29,885 nt of DNA from BS750m-G62 sp964577175 (GTDB lineage Bacteria > Planctomycetota > Phycisphaerae > FEN-1346): NCBI GenBank assembly GCA_964577175.1, contig CAZNYC010000041.1:1-29885 (forward strand), read 5' to 3'. A program made the translations under genes and the position numbers. The notes beneath the pieces were generated by a model. It was not told where the DNA came from. It did not search any database and was given only the letters and a program-made list of their open reading frames with translations. Positions 14,440 through 21,870 of the stretch are shown piece by piece (the stretch's first letter is position 1; each line of letters starts with the position of its first letter).

Positions 14440-15090
14440 TCAGAAGTCCGTATCGCTTTCCTTGATGCCGAGTTGAGCCTTGAGGGCCTTGATGCGGCCC
14501 TTCAGGTCCGTGGCCGCCATCCGTTCGTTCGGCGGCAGCGATTTGTAGATGCCCTCCAGCACCTTCAGGGCCTTGATGGGCTGCTCGACGTCGACGTAGA
14601 GGTCGGCGAGGCGCTCGCGGTTGGAGCGGGCCTGGTCCTTGATCCGGACGAGGAGGATCTCGATCTTGCCCTTGGTTTCATCGTTGAAGTATTCGGACTC
14701 CTCGGCCTTGAACTTCTGTGTGCCGGCGAAGAGGCGGGTGTACTTGCCGTCGACCCGCAGCAGGGCCTTGATCCCCTTATGCCGCGCCAGGCGGACGCCG
14801 CGCTTTTCCTTGACCTTGTCGCCGTCGGCCTCGGACCGGGCCTTCTGGACCTCTTTCTCGAGGAGCCGGCCGGCCTGCTCCTCTTCCTTCTGGACGGCCT
14901 GGAACGCCTCGACGTACTTCTCGGCCTCCTTGGCGATGCGTTCGCGGCGTTTCTTCTTGAGGCTGTCGGGATCGGCGTTGCCGTATTTCCCCACCCCGTG
15001 ATAGGCGTGGGCCTCCACCGCCAGGCCAAAGGCCAGCAGCGAAACGATCAGGGCCGCCACAAACCGGGGCGAGCGCGCATAAGCCACCAT
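14440..15090 (-). CDS. Secreted coiled-coil hypothetical protein
   Basis: 216 residues from the ATG at 15088-15090, with AAGGAGG 6 bases upstream; a second ATG overlaps out of frame. The signal peptide ends near residue 29 (FGLAVEAHA). The mature part is almost all charged helix: 'SLKKKRRERIAKEAEKYVEA', 'KEEEQAGRLLEKEVQKARSE' and a closing 'LKGRIKALKAQLGIKESD' suggest a coiled coil with a short tetratricopeptide-like segment (about 155-190, 'LADLYVDVEQPIKALKVLEG'). No family was recognised. Its own -10 box and strong ribosome site suggest independent expression, downstream of and parallel to acpS but 104 bases apart. Confidence 0.75.
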   Translation of the reverse strand: MVAYARSPRFVAALIVSLLAFGLAVEAHAYHGVGKYGNADPDSLKKKRRERIAKEAEKYVEAFQAVQKEEEQAGRLLEKEVQKARSEADGDKVKEKRGVRLARHKGIKALLRVDGKYTRLFAGTQKFKAEESEYFNDETKGKIEILLVRIKDQARSNRERLADLYVDVEQPIKALKVLEGIYKSLPPNERMAATDLKGRIKALKAQLGIKESDTDF

Positions 15091-15144
15091 GGCATGCCTC
15101 CTTGTGCGTCGGGTACGGAGAAAGCGAACGTCAACCTTCGCCCC

Positions 15145-15150
15145 ATTATA
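15145..15150 (-). promoter_or_regulatory. -10 box for the coiled-coil gene
   Basis: A perfect TATAAT on the minus strand, about 55 bases before the start. The nearest -35-like hexamer (TTGACT at 15173-15178) is 22 bases away, too far for a standard spacer, so only the -10 is claimed. Confidence 0.45.
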
Positions 15151-15194
15151 CGGCAGCGGACGGCCGGCGACGAGTCAAAGTCACCGTGTCGGCC

Positions 15195-15605
15195 TCAGGC
15201 GTCGGCGGCGTCGGGGGAGTCGCCCGCGCCCTCGGCGACGGCCGAGGCGATGGCCAGATCCTCGGTGTGCGTGATCGAGACGTGCCAGGCCGTAATGCCG
15301 AGGGCCGACGCCTTCTCGGCCGTCGTCCCGTGGAGAACGACGTACGGTTTGCCGGAGGGCTCGTTCAGGATTTCGATGCCGCGGAACTCGACGCCGTCCC
15401 GCCACCCCGTGCCGAGGGCCTTCATGACGGCTTCCTTGGCGGCGAAGCGGCCGGCGAGGGTCTCCTCGAACCCCTTCTTGCGGCGGCGGGCGTAGGCCAC
15501 CTCCGCTTCCGTATACGTGCGATCGAGGAACCGGTCGCCGTGGTCGGCGACCATCCGCCGAATCCGCCCCACGCCGCACAGGTCGATGCCGTGGCCGATG
15601 AGCAT
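15195..15605 (-). CDS. acpS: Holo-[acyl-carrier-protein] synthase
   Basis: 136 residues, the usual AcpS length. The enzyme moves 4'-phosphopantetheine from coenzyme A to a serine of acyl carrier protein, in the cytosol, for fatty-acid synthesis. Motifs: GIDLCGVGRI (6-15) with metal-binding D8, and 'FAAKEAVMKALGTG' (54-67) with E58 and K62; 'SITHTEDLAIA' near 110-120 matches the family SxSH region. The ATG at 15603-15605 is set by alignment to the family N-terminus; the ribosome site is weak, and the open frame continues upstream only as antisense of the four-helix-bundle gene. Confidence 0.93.
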   Translation of the reverse strand: MLIGHGIDLCGVGRIRRMVADHGDRFLDRTYTEAEVAYARRRKKGFEETLAGRFAAKEAVMKALGTGWRDGVEFRGIEILNEPSGKPYVVLHGTTAEKASALGITAWHVSITHTEDLAIASAVAEGAGDSPDAADA

Positions 15606-15683
15606 GGGGGCAGGATACGCCGCGCCTCCGAAGACGCCAAGGCAAAAGTGAGTTGTGTGGGGAGGGCGAAACGGTAGAGTAGC

Positions 15684-15699
15684 AGTCCCTGAGTCCCTG
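15684..15699 (-). repeat. Octamer array, two AGTCCCTG units
   Basis: AGTCCCTG occurs twice in tandem. The reverse complement, CAGGGACT, forms the array at 16141-16172, so the two arrays flank the four-helix-bundle gene in opposite orientation. Confidence 0.75.
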
Positions 15700-15743
15700 A
15701 GGGCCGGTAACGAAACCAGAACGTACGAAGCGGGGGTCCGGCA

Positions 15744-16115
15744 ATGGCAACCGAACACGAAGGCGGCATCAGGACGTACCGAGACCTGATCGCGTGGCAG
15801 AAAGCGATGGAACTGGCCGAACGAACTTATGAGGCGTCCGGCAACTTCCCTGCCCATGAGCGATTTGGACTGACCGCGCAACTGCGGAGAGCCGCGGTCA
15901 GCATTCCCTCCAATATCGCGGAAGGATTCGGGCGCAATCGGCGGACCGAATTTCGCAGATTTCTGGGAATCGCCAAGGGCAGCCTGTTTGAACTCCAGAC
16001 CCAGGCCGAACTGGCAAGACGCCTCGGTTGGCTCGGCGGCGACGCCCTCGCCAGCCTGCGCGAGAGCAGCCGCGAAGTGGATGCCGTTCTGGCCGGCGTC
16101 ATCCGCTCCTTGTGA
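15744..16115 (+). CDS. Four-helix-bundle protein, S23/bAvd type
   Basis: 123 residues. The whole length matches the family of proteins encoded in 23S rRNA intervening sequences and related to the accessory protein of diversity-generating retroelements: 'TYRDLIAWQKAMELAERTYE', 'FPAHERFGLTAQLRRAAVSI', 'PSNIAEGFGRNRRTEFRRFL' and 'IAKGSLFELQTQAELARRLG'. Members form pentameric barrels and bind nucleic acid; roles outside DGRs are unknown. It sits alone between acpS and pcrA. No reverse transcriptase or rRNA is nearby. The ribosome site is poor (GGGGGT 8 bases before the ATG). Octamer arrays lie on both sides in opposite orientation. Confidence 0.92.
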   Translation: MATEHEGGIRTYRDLIAWQKAMELAERTYEASGNFPAHERFGLTAQLRRAAVSIPSNIAEGFGRNRRTEFRRFLGIAKGSLFELQTQAELARRLGWLGGDALASLRESSREVDAVLAGVIRSL

Positions 16116-16140
16116 ATGCGTACCCGGAGACGCCGACACT

Positions 16141-16172
16141 CAGGGACTCAGGGACCCAGGGACTCAGGGACA
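16141..16172 (+). repeat. Octamer array, four CAGGGAC(T/C/A) units
   Basis: CAGGGACT, CAGGGACC, CAGGGACT, CAGGGACA in perfect 8-base phase, 26 bases after the four-helix-bundle stop codon. Confidence 0.85.
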
Positions 16173-16204
16173 GCGGCACCTCGCCACGCTGCCGCCCGGT
16201 CACG

Positions 16205-16228
16205 TCATTACTTCGTTACTCGCCGTTA
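16205..16228 (+). repeat. Degenerate octamers TCATTACT/TCGTTACT/CGCCGTTA
   Basis: Three 8-base units just upstream of the pcrA promoter. A reversed GTAACGAA-type piece occurs on the other side of the four-helix-bundle gene (about 15706-15714). Confidence 0.5.
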
Positions 16229-16231
16229 GCA

Positions 16232-16261
16232 TAGACACTCCCCCCCCCGCCGTGCTATAGT
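16232..16261 (+). promoter_or_regulatory. Sigma-70-type promoter for pcrA
   Basis: TAGACA (16232-16237), an 18-base C-rich spacer and TATAGT (16256-16261), 38 bases before the start codon. Confidence 0.6.
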
Positions 16262-16299
16262 ACTCCCCGCCAAAGGCACCCTCAGCGAGACGGAACGCG

Positions 16300-18513
16300 A
16301 TGGACATCCTCACCGACCTGACCCCCGCCCAGCAGGAGGCGGTGACCCATATCGACGGCCCGCTGCTCGTCCTCGCCGGCGCGGGGAGCGGCAAGACCCG
16401 CGTCATCACCCGCCGCATCGCCTACCTGATGCGCCGCGACGTGCCCGCCCGGCACATCCTGGCCATCACGTTCACGAACAAGGCGGCCGGCGAGATGCGC
16501 GAGCGGACCGAGACGCTCCTGGACGGCGCCCGCCCCCCCATGGTCGCCACGTTCCACAGTTTCTGCGCCCGGATGCTGCGGCAGTACGCGGACCTCGTGG
16601 ACCTGAACCCGCAGTTCACCATCTACGGCGCCGACGACCAGCAGGCCGCCGTCAAACGGGCCCTGGCGCGGCTGAACCTGGACCCGACGCACTTCGACCC
16701 GCGCGCCTGCGCCACGGCCATCAGCCGGGCGAAGAACAAGTTGCAGCGGGCCCGCACCTTCCAGCCCCCGGGCGGGTCCGATTTCCGCGCCCGCCACCTC
16801 GGCCGCATCTACGAGGCCTACGAGGCCATCCTGAAGGAATCGGGCGCCCTGGACTTCGACGACCTGCTCCTGGAAACCGCCCTCGGCCTGCGGCACTCCG
16901 AGGCGTTCCGCGAGCACCTCCGCGACCGGTTCCGCTATATCCTGATTGACGAATACCAGGACACGAACCACGCCCAGTACGTCATCGCGCGCGACCTCGC
17001 CGGACCCCGCCGGAACCTCTGCGCCACCGGCGACCCGGACCAATCCATCTACGGGTGGCGCGGCGCCCGGCTGGAGAACATCCTGGACTTCGAGAAGGAT
17101 TTTCCGGACGCCCGCGTCGTCCGGCTGGAACAGAACTGGCGGAGCACCCACACCATCCTCACCGCCGCCGACGCCGTCATCCGCCACAACGCCAACCGCA
17201 AGGCCAAGGCGCTGTACACGGACAACCCGGAGGGCGAGAAGATCCGCGTCGTCAAGACCGACGACGAAGAGGCCGAGGCCGGCGCCATCGTCCGGGGCAT
17301 CCGGCGGCTGGTCGGCGACAAGGGCCTCGCGCTGCGCGACGTGGCCGTCTTCGTCCGCACCGGCGCCCAGACGCGGGCCATCGAGGAGGCCTTCCGCCGG
17401 GCGTCCCCGCCCATCCCGTACGAGATCGTGCGCGGCACGAGTTTCTACGAGCGGAAGGAAGTCCGCGACGTGCTGGCGTACCTGGAGGTGCTGCACAATC
17501 CCAACGACGAGGTGCACCTGAGGCGGATCATCAATACCCCGGCGCGAGGCATCGGCGAGAAAACCCTCCAGCGCCTCGCGGACTGGGCCCGGGCCGAGGG
17601 CCTGTCCCTGTGGGACGCCCTGCCCCACGCCGCCGACGTCCCGGACCTGGACTCCCGCGGCCGGGCGGCCCTGGTGCGCTTCCGCCAGTTGATGGACGCC
17701 CTGGCCGAGGAGCCGCGAGACACCGTCGGGCCCCTCATCGAGTCCGCCATCTACGACACCGGCTACGCCGACAGCCTCGACGAGAAGGACGACCGCGACC
17801 GCAAAGAGAACCTCGACGAACTCGTCAGTGTGGGCACCGCCTTCGACCGCACCGCCGCCGAGCACGCAAGCGACCCGGACGGGCCCGCCGGCCTCGAAGG
17901 CTTCCTCCAGACCGTCCGCCTCATGAGCGACCAGGACGGCTACGACCAGCGGGCGGACCGCGTGCCCGTCATGACGCTGCACGCGGCGAAGGGGCTGGAG
18001 TTCCCCGCCGTCTTCATCGCCGGGTGCGAGGACGGCCTCCTGCCGCACAGCCGCAACCGCGACGACCCCGACCGCGTCGAGGAAGAGCGGCGGCTCTTCT
18101 TCGTCGGCATGACGCGGGCCGAGCAGTACCTGACGCTGACGCTGGCGGTGTACCGGCGGCTCCGCGGGCGGCAGCAGCGGAGCCCGGCCAGCCCGTTCCT
18201 GCGGGAGATTGCCCGCGAGGCCATCCAGCCGGTCGACGAGACGACCGGCACGTCGCCCACCGCCTTCCGGCGGGAGGGGGGCGGCAGCGGATACCGTCAG
18301 CCGGGCGCCGACCGCGTCGTCCGGCCCCAGCGAGACGACAAGACCGGCCTGGCGGTCGGGCAGGTGGTCCGGCACCCGACGTTCGGCCTCGGGCGGGTGG
18401 CGCGGTTCGCCACCGCCGGCGGCCGCCAGTTGGTCCGCATCCGGTTCAACACGGTCGGCGAGAAACTCCTCGACCCGAACCATGCGCGCCTGGAGGCTGT
18501 CGCGGAAGCATGA
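16300..18513 (+). CDS. pcrA: ATP-dependent DNA helicase, PcrA/UvrD family
   Basis: 737 residues, normal for the family. A superfamily-1 3'-to-5' helicase acting in repair and in removal of proteins from DNA. Motifs in order: Walker A AGAGSGKT (26-33), Ia 'ITFTNKAAGEMR', II DEYQDT (217-222), III GDPDQSIYGWRG (244-255), IV 'LEQNWRST', V 'VMTLHAAKGLEF' (557-568) and VI 'FFVGMTRAE' (600-608). The last 50 residues (from about 686, 'VGQVVRHPTFGLGRV') are the Tudor-like C-terminal domain of PcrA/UvrD that binds RNA polymerase. The start fits the family ('LTPAQQEAV' at 7-15), although the ribosome site is weak. It has its own promoter and is followed by a 239-base repeat-filled gap before pgi. Confidence 0.96.
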   Translation: MDILTDLTPAQQEAVTHIDGPLLVLAGAGSGKTRVITRRIAYLMRRDVPARHILAITFTNKAAGEMRERTETLLDGARPPMVATFHSFCARMLRQYADLVDLNPQFTIYGADDQQAAVKRALARLNLDPTHFDPRACATAISRAKNKLQRARTFQPPGGSDFRARHLGRIYEAYEAILKESGALDFDDLLLETALGLRHSEAFREHLRDRFRYILIDEYQDTNHAQYVIARDLAGPRRNLCATGDPDQSIYGWRGARLENILDFEKDFPDARVVRLEQNWRSTHTILTAADAVIRHNANRKAKALYTDNPEGEKIRVVKTDDEEAEAGAIVRGIRRLVGDKGLALRDVAVFVRTGAQTRAIEEAFRRASPPIPYEIVRGTSFYERKEVRDVLAYLEVLHNPNDEVHLRRIINTPARGIGEKTLQRLADWARAEGLSLWDALPHAADVPDLDSRGRAALVRFRQLMDALAEEPRDTVGPLIESAIYDTGYADSLDEKDDRDRKENLDELVSVGTAFDRTAAEHASDPDGPAGLEGFLQTVRLMSDQDGYDQRADRVPVMTLHAAKGLEFPAVFIAGCEDGLLPHSRNRDDPDRVEEERRLFFVGMTRAEQYLTLTLAVYRRLRGRQQRSPASPFLREIAREAIQPVDETTGTSPTAFRREGGGSGYRQPGADRVVRPQRDDKTGLAVGQVVRHPTFGLGRVARFATAGGRQLVRIRFNTVGEKLLDPNHARLEAVAEA

Positions 18514-18521
18514 ATGGGCCT

Positions 18522-18563
18522 CTCTCCCTTGACGGGAGAGGGGTTGGGGTGAGGGTGAACGCG
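18522..18563 (+). repeat. CCTCTCCC...GTGAGGGT family repeat, copy 2
   Basis: CTCTCCCTTGACGGGAGAGG hairpin followed by GGTTGGGGTGAGGGTGAAC. Same family as 193-243 and the in-gene copies from 29681. Confidence 0.75.
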
Positions 18564-18586
18564 CCGGGCGGTACGGCTGCCCGCCG

Positions 18587-18682
18587 TTCGAGCCGGCCGC
18601 GGGAGCGGCCGGTCACCTTCGTCTGCCGTGTCGTGTGCCATCGCAGAGGAGGACGTCCCGCTGCTTCCGCAGCGGGCTCGAA
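18587..18682. mobile_element. 96 bp MITE-like element, copy B
   Basis: Reverse orientation of the element at 2681-2776 and exactly equal in length. The ends here are TTCGAGCCGGCCGCGGGAGC and GCTTCCGCAGCGGGCTCGAA. The GGCAACAnCAAC module follows after 5 bases, as in copy A. Confidence 0.65.
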
Positions 18683-18687
18683 AAGCA

Positions 18688-18743
18688 GGCGCCGTTGTTG
18701 TTGATGTTGCCGAATGCCGAATATCGAAAGCCGACTGCCGAGG
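18688..18743 (-). repeat. GGCATTC module (copy 3) and GCCGAAT heptamer array
   Basis: The reversed module occupies 18688-18718. Heptamers GCCGAAT, GCCGAAT, ATCGAAA, GCCGACT and GCCGAGG run 18709-18743. The last unit supplies the first bases of the GAGGAGGT ribosome site of pgi. Confidence 0.65.
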
Positions 18744-18752
18744 AGGTAACCC

Positions 18753-20201
18753 ATGGCCGACATCCGATTCGAATTCGCCGGCGCCCTGGCCCGGACCATC
18801 GGCGAGGAAGGCCTGACCGACGCCCAATGGGACGGCCTTGCGGAGGAAACGTCCGCCATCGCCGCGCGCATCGCGGGCAACCTCGCCGCCACGCCGTACC
18901 GCCTCCTGCCGGAGGACGGGGAGCGCTCGCAGGTCGCCGACGTCGAGGCCCTGGCCGAAGAGTGGGAAGGCCGCTTCGACGACGTCGTGGTCCTGGGCAT
19001 CGGGGGCAGCGCGCTGGGGACGATCGCCCTGCGGACCGCCCTCCTGCCGCCCTTCTGGAACCTCCTGACGGCCGAGCAGCGCGGCGGCCGGCCGCGCCTC
19101 TGGGTCATGGACAACGTCGACCCGGACGAGTTCAGCGCCATGCTCGACGCGGTGAACCTGGAGCGGACGCTCTTCAACGTCATCTCGAAGAGCGGCGGGA
19201 CGGCCGAGACGATCTCGCAGTTCCTCGCGGCCTACGGCCGGATCGTCCAGGAACTGGGCGTGGATGCCCTGCCCGACCACCTCGTCATCACGACCGGCGG
19301 CACGGGCGGATTGCTCCGGCCGATCGTCGAGCCCCTGGGCGTGCGGAGTTTCGTCGTGCCGGAAGGCGTGGGCGGACGGTTCAGCGTCCTCTCGCCCGTC
19401 GGCCTCTTCCCGGCGGCGATGGTGGGGATGGACGTGCGCGGCCTGCTGGCGGGCGCCCGGGCGATGGACGAGGCCTGCCGATCGCCCGACTTCGAAACGA
19501 ACTTCGCCGCCCAGGGCGCCGCCGTCCAGATCGGCCTCTATCGCACGGGCAAGCCCATCAGCGTCATGATGCCGTACGCGGCCGCCCTTCGCGACGTGGC
19601 CGACTGGTACCGCCAACTCTGGGCGGAGAGTCTCGGCAAGGTCCGCAAGAGCGACGACGAACACGTCGGCCCCACACCCGTCAAGGCCCTCGGCGTCACA
19701 GACCAGCACAGCCAGGTCCAACTGTACCGAGAAGGGCCGGCCGACAAGGTCTTCACCATCCTCTCGGTGGACGGCTTCGCCGGCCAGGTTCCCCTGCCCC
19801 AGGGACCGGAAAGTCTGGAGGGCTTCGACTATCTTGCCGACAAAACGATGGCCGACCTCCTGAAGCAGGAGCAGCGCGCCACCGTGTGGGCGCTGGCCCA
19901 GGCGTCCGGCCGGCCGACCGTCCGCGTGACGCTGAACGCGGTCACGCCGCAGGCGGTGGGCGGCCTGTTCCAGATGCTGATGGTCCAGACCTCCATCGCC
20001 GGCGAGATGCTCGGCATCAACACGTACAACCAGCCGGGCGTCGAGGCCGGCAAGGAAGCCACCCGCGCCCTCATGGGCAAGACCGGGCCCATCCAGGACC
20101 CCGAGAAGAAAGGCCTCCCGAAGAACGCCAAGACCTACGAGGCACTCCGGGAGCAGATCGAGACGTTCCTCGGCCGCTTCGGCGGATCGGCCCGACCCTG
20201 A
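18753..20201 (+). CDS. pgi: Glucose-6-phosphate isomerase
   Basis: 482 residues. Converts glucose-6-phosphate and fructose-6-phosphate in glycolysis and gluconeogenesis, in the cytosol. Start ATG at 18753 with GAGGAGGT 6 bases upstream. Family motifs: GIGGS (82-86), SKSGGT (145-150, phosphate binding), GGRFSVLS (207-214, signature 1), 'DQHSQVQLY' with H319, and 'GVEAGKE' with K434 (signature 2 region). It belongs to the shorter bacterial PGI type rather than the 550-residue type. It stands alone between repeat-rich gaps and is followed by a likely terminator. Confidence 0.96.
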   Translation: MADIRFEFAGALARTIGEEGLTDAQWDGLAEETSAIAARIAGNLAATPYRLLPEDGERSQVADVEALAEEWEGRFDDVVVLGIGGSALGTIALRTALLPPFWNLLTAEQRGGRPRLWVMDNVDPDEFSAMLDAVNLERTLFNVISKSGGTAETISQFLAAYGRIVQELGVDALPDHLVITTGGTGGLLRPIVEPLGVRSFVVPEGVGGRFSVLSPVGLFPAAMVGMDVRGLLAGARAMDEACRSPDFETNFAAQGAAVQIGLYRTGKPISVMMPYAAALRDVADWYRQLWAESLGKVRKSDDEHVGPTPVKALGVTDQHSQVQLYREGPADKVFTILSVDGFAGQVPLPQGPESLEGFDYLADKTMADLLKQEQRATVWALAQASGRPTVRVTLNAVTPQAVGGLFQMLMVQTSIAGEMLGINTYNQPGVEAGKEATRALMGKTGPIQDPEKKGLPKNAKTYEALREQIETFLGRFGGSARP

Positions 20202-20242
20202 CTCTACCCGGCGGCGTCGTGCGCAGGCTGTCCCCCCGGCCC

Positions 20243-20265
20243 GGCGGCGGCGCCGCCTCTTTGTT
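20243..20265 (+). terminator. Probable Rho-independent terminator of pgi
   Basis: GGCGGC-GGC-GCCGCC hairpin followed by TCTTTGTT, 42 bases after the pgi stop codon. Confidence 0.5.
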
Positions 20266-20293
20266 ATCATGGATGTGGAGCCTGAACGAATAG

Positions 20294-20404
20294 GTCATTC
20301 TGAGGAGGCCCGACGGGCCGACGAAGAATCTCGCCGTGCGAAAAACACGACGGCAACCGCCAAGGCGAGATTCTTCGGCCCTGCACGCAGGGCAGCAGAA
20401 TGAC
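20294..20404. mobile_element. GTCATTCTGAGG palindromic element, copy 1
   Basis: Outer ends GTCATTCTGAGG and GCAGAATGAC; inner arms GAAGAATCTCGCC and GGCGAGATTCTTC around a variable middle. Two more copies are at 22345-22450 and 28034-28145. Non-coding. Confidence 0.8.
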
Positions 20405-20443
20405 ATGCGCCTTGGATGGGCCTTGTGAGAATCGCATCCTGCC

Positions 20444-21457
20444 ATGCTCGCCGCCGACACAACCCAACTCGACTTCGGCCAGGTCCGGTTCGTCCTGTTC
20501 ACCGGATGCATCCTCCTGGCGATGGGCGGAGGGTACCTGCTCCGCCGGCTGGGGGTGGTGGGGGTGGACTCGGCCAAACCGGTGATGAGCGCGGCCATCA
20601 TCGGGTGCGACGCCCCGATCGCGGGCCTCGCCCTCTGGCATCTCGTGATCCTCGAAGGCGTCTGGAAGGTCCCGGTGGCGGGGGCGGCCGTCGGCGTCGC
20701 CTCCTGCGGGGCGGGCCTGGCCCTGGCGCGGTGGCGACGGATGGCGCCCGCCGACGCCGCCCCGTTCGGGCTCCAGGGCGGCATGGGGAACGTGGGGTAC
20801 ACCCTCGGCGGGAGCCTCTGCTTCGCCCTGTGGGGCATCCAGGGCCTCGCCCTCGAACAGATGTACTGCCTCATGTGGCCGTTCTTCGCGTTCCTGTTCT
20901 GCTTCCCCCTGGCGCGGCACTACGGGCAGCAGGCCCGAGGCGGCCGGCAGGACAACCTCTCCGCCCCCGCCTACGCCGTCCGGACCCTCGGCCGGAGCCT
21001 GACGGACGTCCGCAGCCTGCCGCTGTACACCGCCACGCTCGGCCTCGTGCTGAACCTGCGGGGCGTGGCCCCGCCGGCCGCCGTCGAACGGTGGCACGTG
21101 GTCGACGTCCTGATGGTCGCAGGCATCCTGATGCAGTTCGGCGGCGTGGGGATGACCGTGCGGGCCCGGCGGCTGCCCGTCTACTGGAAGAAGGCGACGG
21201 GCACGGCCGCGGTGAAGTTCCTGGTCAGTCCGCTGCTGATGCTCCTGTCGGCGTGGGCGCTCGGCCTGACAGGCGTCCCGCTGGCGGTCTGCCTCCTGCT
21301 CGCCGCCATGCCGTCCGCCCTGTACTCCGTCCTGATGGCGAACCTGTTCGGCCTGAACCGGGACCTCGCCAACGCGGCGTTCATCCTGACGCACGCGGTC
21401 TGCCTGGGAGTCGTGGCGGTGGCGGCGGCCGTGATGTACCTCCTGCCGGCGGGATGA
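20444..21457 (+). CDS. AEC-type (auxin efflux carrier family) membrane transporter
   Basis: 337 residues. About ten hydrophobic spans, beginning 'FVLFTGCILLAMGGGYLL' and ending 'AVCLGVVAVAAAVMYLLPAG'. The two-half layout and the C-terminal 'KFLVSPLLMLLSAWALGL' with 'LAAMPSALYSVLMANLFGLN' match PF03547 carriers (bile-acid/AEC superfamily). In bacteria, studied members move organic acids such as malate; the substrate here is unknown. The ATG at 20444 has no good ribosome site; a palindromic element ends only 39 bases upstream and may have replaced the native leader. No linked regulator is visible. Confidence 0.8.
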   Translation: MLAADTTQLDFGQVRFVLFTGCILLAMGGGYLLRRLGVVGVDSAKPVMSAAIIGCDAPIAGLALWHLVILEGVWKVPVAGAAVGVASCGAGLALARWRRMAPADAAPFGLQGGMGNVGYTLGGSLCFALWGIQGLALEQMYCLMWPFFAFLFCFPLARHYGQQARGGRQDNLSAPAYAVRTLGRSLTDVRSLPLYTATLGLVLNLRGVAPPAAVERWHVVDVLMVAGILMQFGGVGMTVRARRLPVYWKKATGTAAVKFLVSPLLMLLSAWALGLTGVPLAVCLLLAAMPSALYSVLMANLFGLNRDLANAAFILTHAVCLGVVAVAAAVMYLLPAG

Positions 21458-21485
21458 GCGAAACCCGCCAACCACCAGCCGCAGC

Positions 21486-21540
21486 CAAAGGCCGGCGGAA
21501 TGGGCGAGCAGGCGTTTTTTGCCTGCGGCCGGCCGCAGCG
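21486..21540. other. Nested hairpin GGCCGGC/GCCGGCC with GCAGGC/GCCTGC core
   Basis: Core GCAGGC-GTTTTTT-GCCTGC with an outer GGCCGGC/GCCGGCC pair, just after the AEC gene. The T run is in the loop, so it is not a standard terminator. Confidence 0.35.
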
Positions 21541-21613
21541 GGCGGTCGATACGTGCTGTGACGCCTGGACCGCCACGGCCGGAATCAGGCCGCATCCGAA
21601 CGGAGCGATTCCG

Positions 21614-21703
21614 ATGACATTCCTCCGCCGCCTTCTGCCGCTGGCGGCCCTCGCCGCAATGCTGGCCTCGCTGCTCCTGGCGGCCGGCTGCAAGCCGGGG
21701 TGA
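21614..21703 (+). CDS. Tiny lipoprotein, 29 residues (entericidin-like in size)
   Basis: MTFLRRLLPLAALAAMLASL is followed by LLAAGCKPG and a stop. GGAG lies 8 bases before the ATG. The sequence is a complete lipoprotein signal peptide with a lipobox (LAAGC, Cys26) and only three residues after the cysteine, so the mature product would be a four-residue acylated peptide. This recalls entericidin-type or 'signal-only' small lipoproteins found in many Gram-negative genomes. It lies alone between the AEC transporter and the response regulator. It could also be a chance frame. Confidence 0.5.
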   Translation: MTFLRRLLPLAALAAMLASLLLAAGCKPG

Positions 21704-21806
21704 GGCTGAGCGTCGCCCCGCAGCCAGGGTGGCTGCCTCATTCCCTTCCATGGTGGCACCGCGCTTCGCCCCTGACAAGAACGCCGCACCGGCGCCCGCC
21801 CTTTCA

Positions 21807-21836
21807 TTGACGCCGCGACCGCCGGTCAGGTAGAAT
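21807..21836 (+). promoter_or_regulatory. Sigma-70-type promoter for the response regulator
   Basis: TTGACG (21807-21812), an 18-base spacer and TAGAAT (21831-21836), 34 bases before the start codon. Confidence 0.65.
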
Positions 21837-21870
21837 GGATGGGTCTTTGACCCCCGTAGGAGAAGCATCC

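Noticed and set aside
15744..16115. Diversity-generating retroelement accessory gene
   Set aside because: No reverse transcriptase, template repeat or variable repeat was seen nearby; only the general S23/bAvd family is claimed.
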